A stretch of DNA of 64,000 nucleotides. It comes from Pseudomonas brassicacearum (lineage in GTDB: Bacteria; Pseudomonadota; Gammaproteobacteria; Pseudomonadales; Pseudomonadaceae). The stretch covers positions 496,001-560,000 of the forward strand of contig NZ_MOBK01000002.1 in assembly GCF_003732265.1 (NCBI RefSeq). The letters are read 5' to 3'. Every line of letters begins with the position of its first letter. The stretch's first letter is position 1. This document shows, piece after piece, positions 63,727 through 64,000 of the stretch. The notes under the pieces are model-generated. The model worked only from the letters and a program-made list of their open reading frames with translations, ran no database searches and was not told where the DNA came from. Made by a program: the position numbers and the translations under genes.

Positions 63727-64000
63727 ATGAAGCCTTCTCGGCTGCTGCTGATCTGGCTCGCGATCCTGCTGGCCATCGGCATCGTGCTGGGCGCGTTGCG
63801 AGCGCTCGAAATCGCCGTCCCGTCGACCCTTCTGTCGATCAACTGGGGACTGCTGCTGGCCCTGTTCGCGCTGGCCGTGCTCGACGCCTTCCGTCTCAAG
63901 CGTCTGCCCTCGCCGCGCCTGCGCCGACACATGCCCGGCAGCCTGGCATTGGGTCGTTGGAGTGAAGTGCGACTGGACGTTGAACATGCGTTCACCCAAC
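63727..64000 (+). CDS. DUF58-domain protein, N-terminal part (cut by window edge)
   Basis: Ninety-one residues from an ATG at 63727. It starts MKPSRLLLIWLAILLAIGIV with two hydrophobic segments (to about residue 50) and then the soluble stretch RLKRLPSPRLRRHMPGSLALGRWSEVRLDVEHAFTQ. The N-terminal membrane pair followed by a beta-type domain and the position after moxR are typical of DUF58 partners of MoxR. The rest is outside the window. Confidence 0.82.
   Translation, partial: MKPSRLLLIWLAILLAIGIVLGALRALEIAVPSTLLSINWGLLLALFALAVLDAFRLKRLPSPRLRRHMPGSLALGRWSEVRLDVEHAFTQ

Overview
This window is chromosomal DNA of a fluorescent Pseudomonas, most likely the P. fluorescens lineage. Gene content and protein sequences match the Pseudomonas core genome (arcDABC, tol-pal, oprD, mvaT, secA-argJ). 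High-GC codon use and many intergenic palindromes carrying the GTGGGAGCGGGCTTGCTC core, typical of fluorescent pseudomonads, support this. Species cannot be fixed by eye. I see no prophage, insertion sequence, CRISPR array or rRNA. One tRNA gene is present (tRNA-Lys).

Layout. 1-5.9 kb: arginine deiminase operon arcD-arcA-arcB-arcC plus a small conserved gene, behind an Anr-type promoter, with a second divergent arcD-like gene cut by the window edge. 6.1-14.1 kb: a GcsR-type sigma-54 activator and the catabolic glycine-cleavage operon gcvH-gcvP-sdaA-gcvT, with three putative activator sites and a -24/-12 promoter. 14.1-18.9 kb: cspA, an RDD protein, nadA, a lower-GC acyltransferase/SGNH gene and tRNA-Lys. 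18.9-31.9 kb, nearly all minus strand: queC-queE, ybgC-tolQRAB-pal-cpoB, ruvCAB, yebC, aspS, an FmdB-type zinc ribbon and a ribbon-helix-helix protein. 32.3-38.5 kb: a cold-shock domain fused to membrane segments, slyX, a HIT protein, oprD, an MscS channel, yajQ and panE. 38.5-49.5 kb: an orphan sensor kinase, a PduO-type corrinoid adenosyltransferase, a mutT-thiE fusion, a GST, argJ, secA, dciA and a HerA-like ATPase. 49.6-54.8 kb: a PctA-like chemoreceptor and a translationally coupled GT4/deacetylase/flippase-like set. 54.9-58.0 kb: purU, mvaT and sbcB. 58.2-64 kb: the RDD-SpoIIM-DUF4129-DUF4350-MoxR-DUF58 operon, running off the window.

How it fits together. The left third is amino-acid catabolism: anaerobic ATP from arginine (arc), and conversion of glycine and serine to one-carbon units and pyruvate (gcs operon), each with recognisable control DNA. 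PurU near the other end consumes formyl-tetrahydrofolate and so shares the one-carbon pool. Much of the rest concerns the envelope: Tol-Pal, OprD, MscS, SecA, the GT4 set and the MoxR operon. Inverted pairs of REP palindromes sit in many gaps between genes, including an enlarged subtype at two loci and a different family inside the moxR-DUF58 gap.
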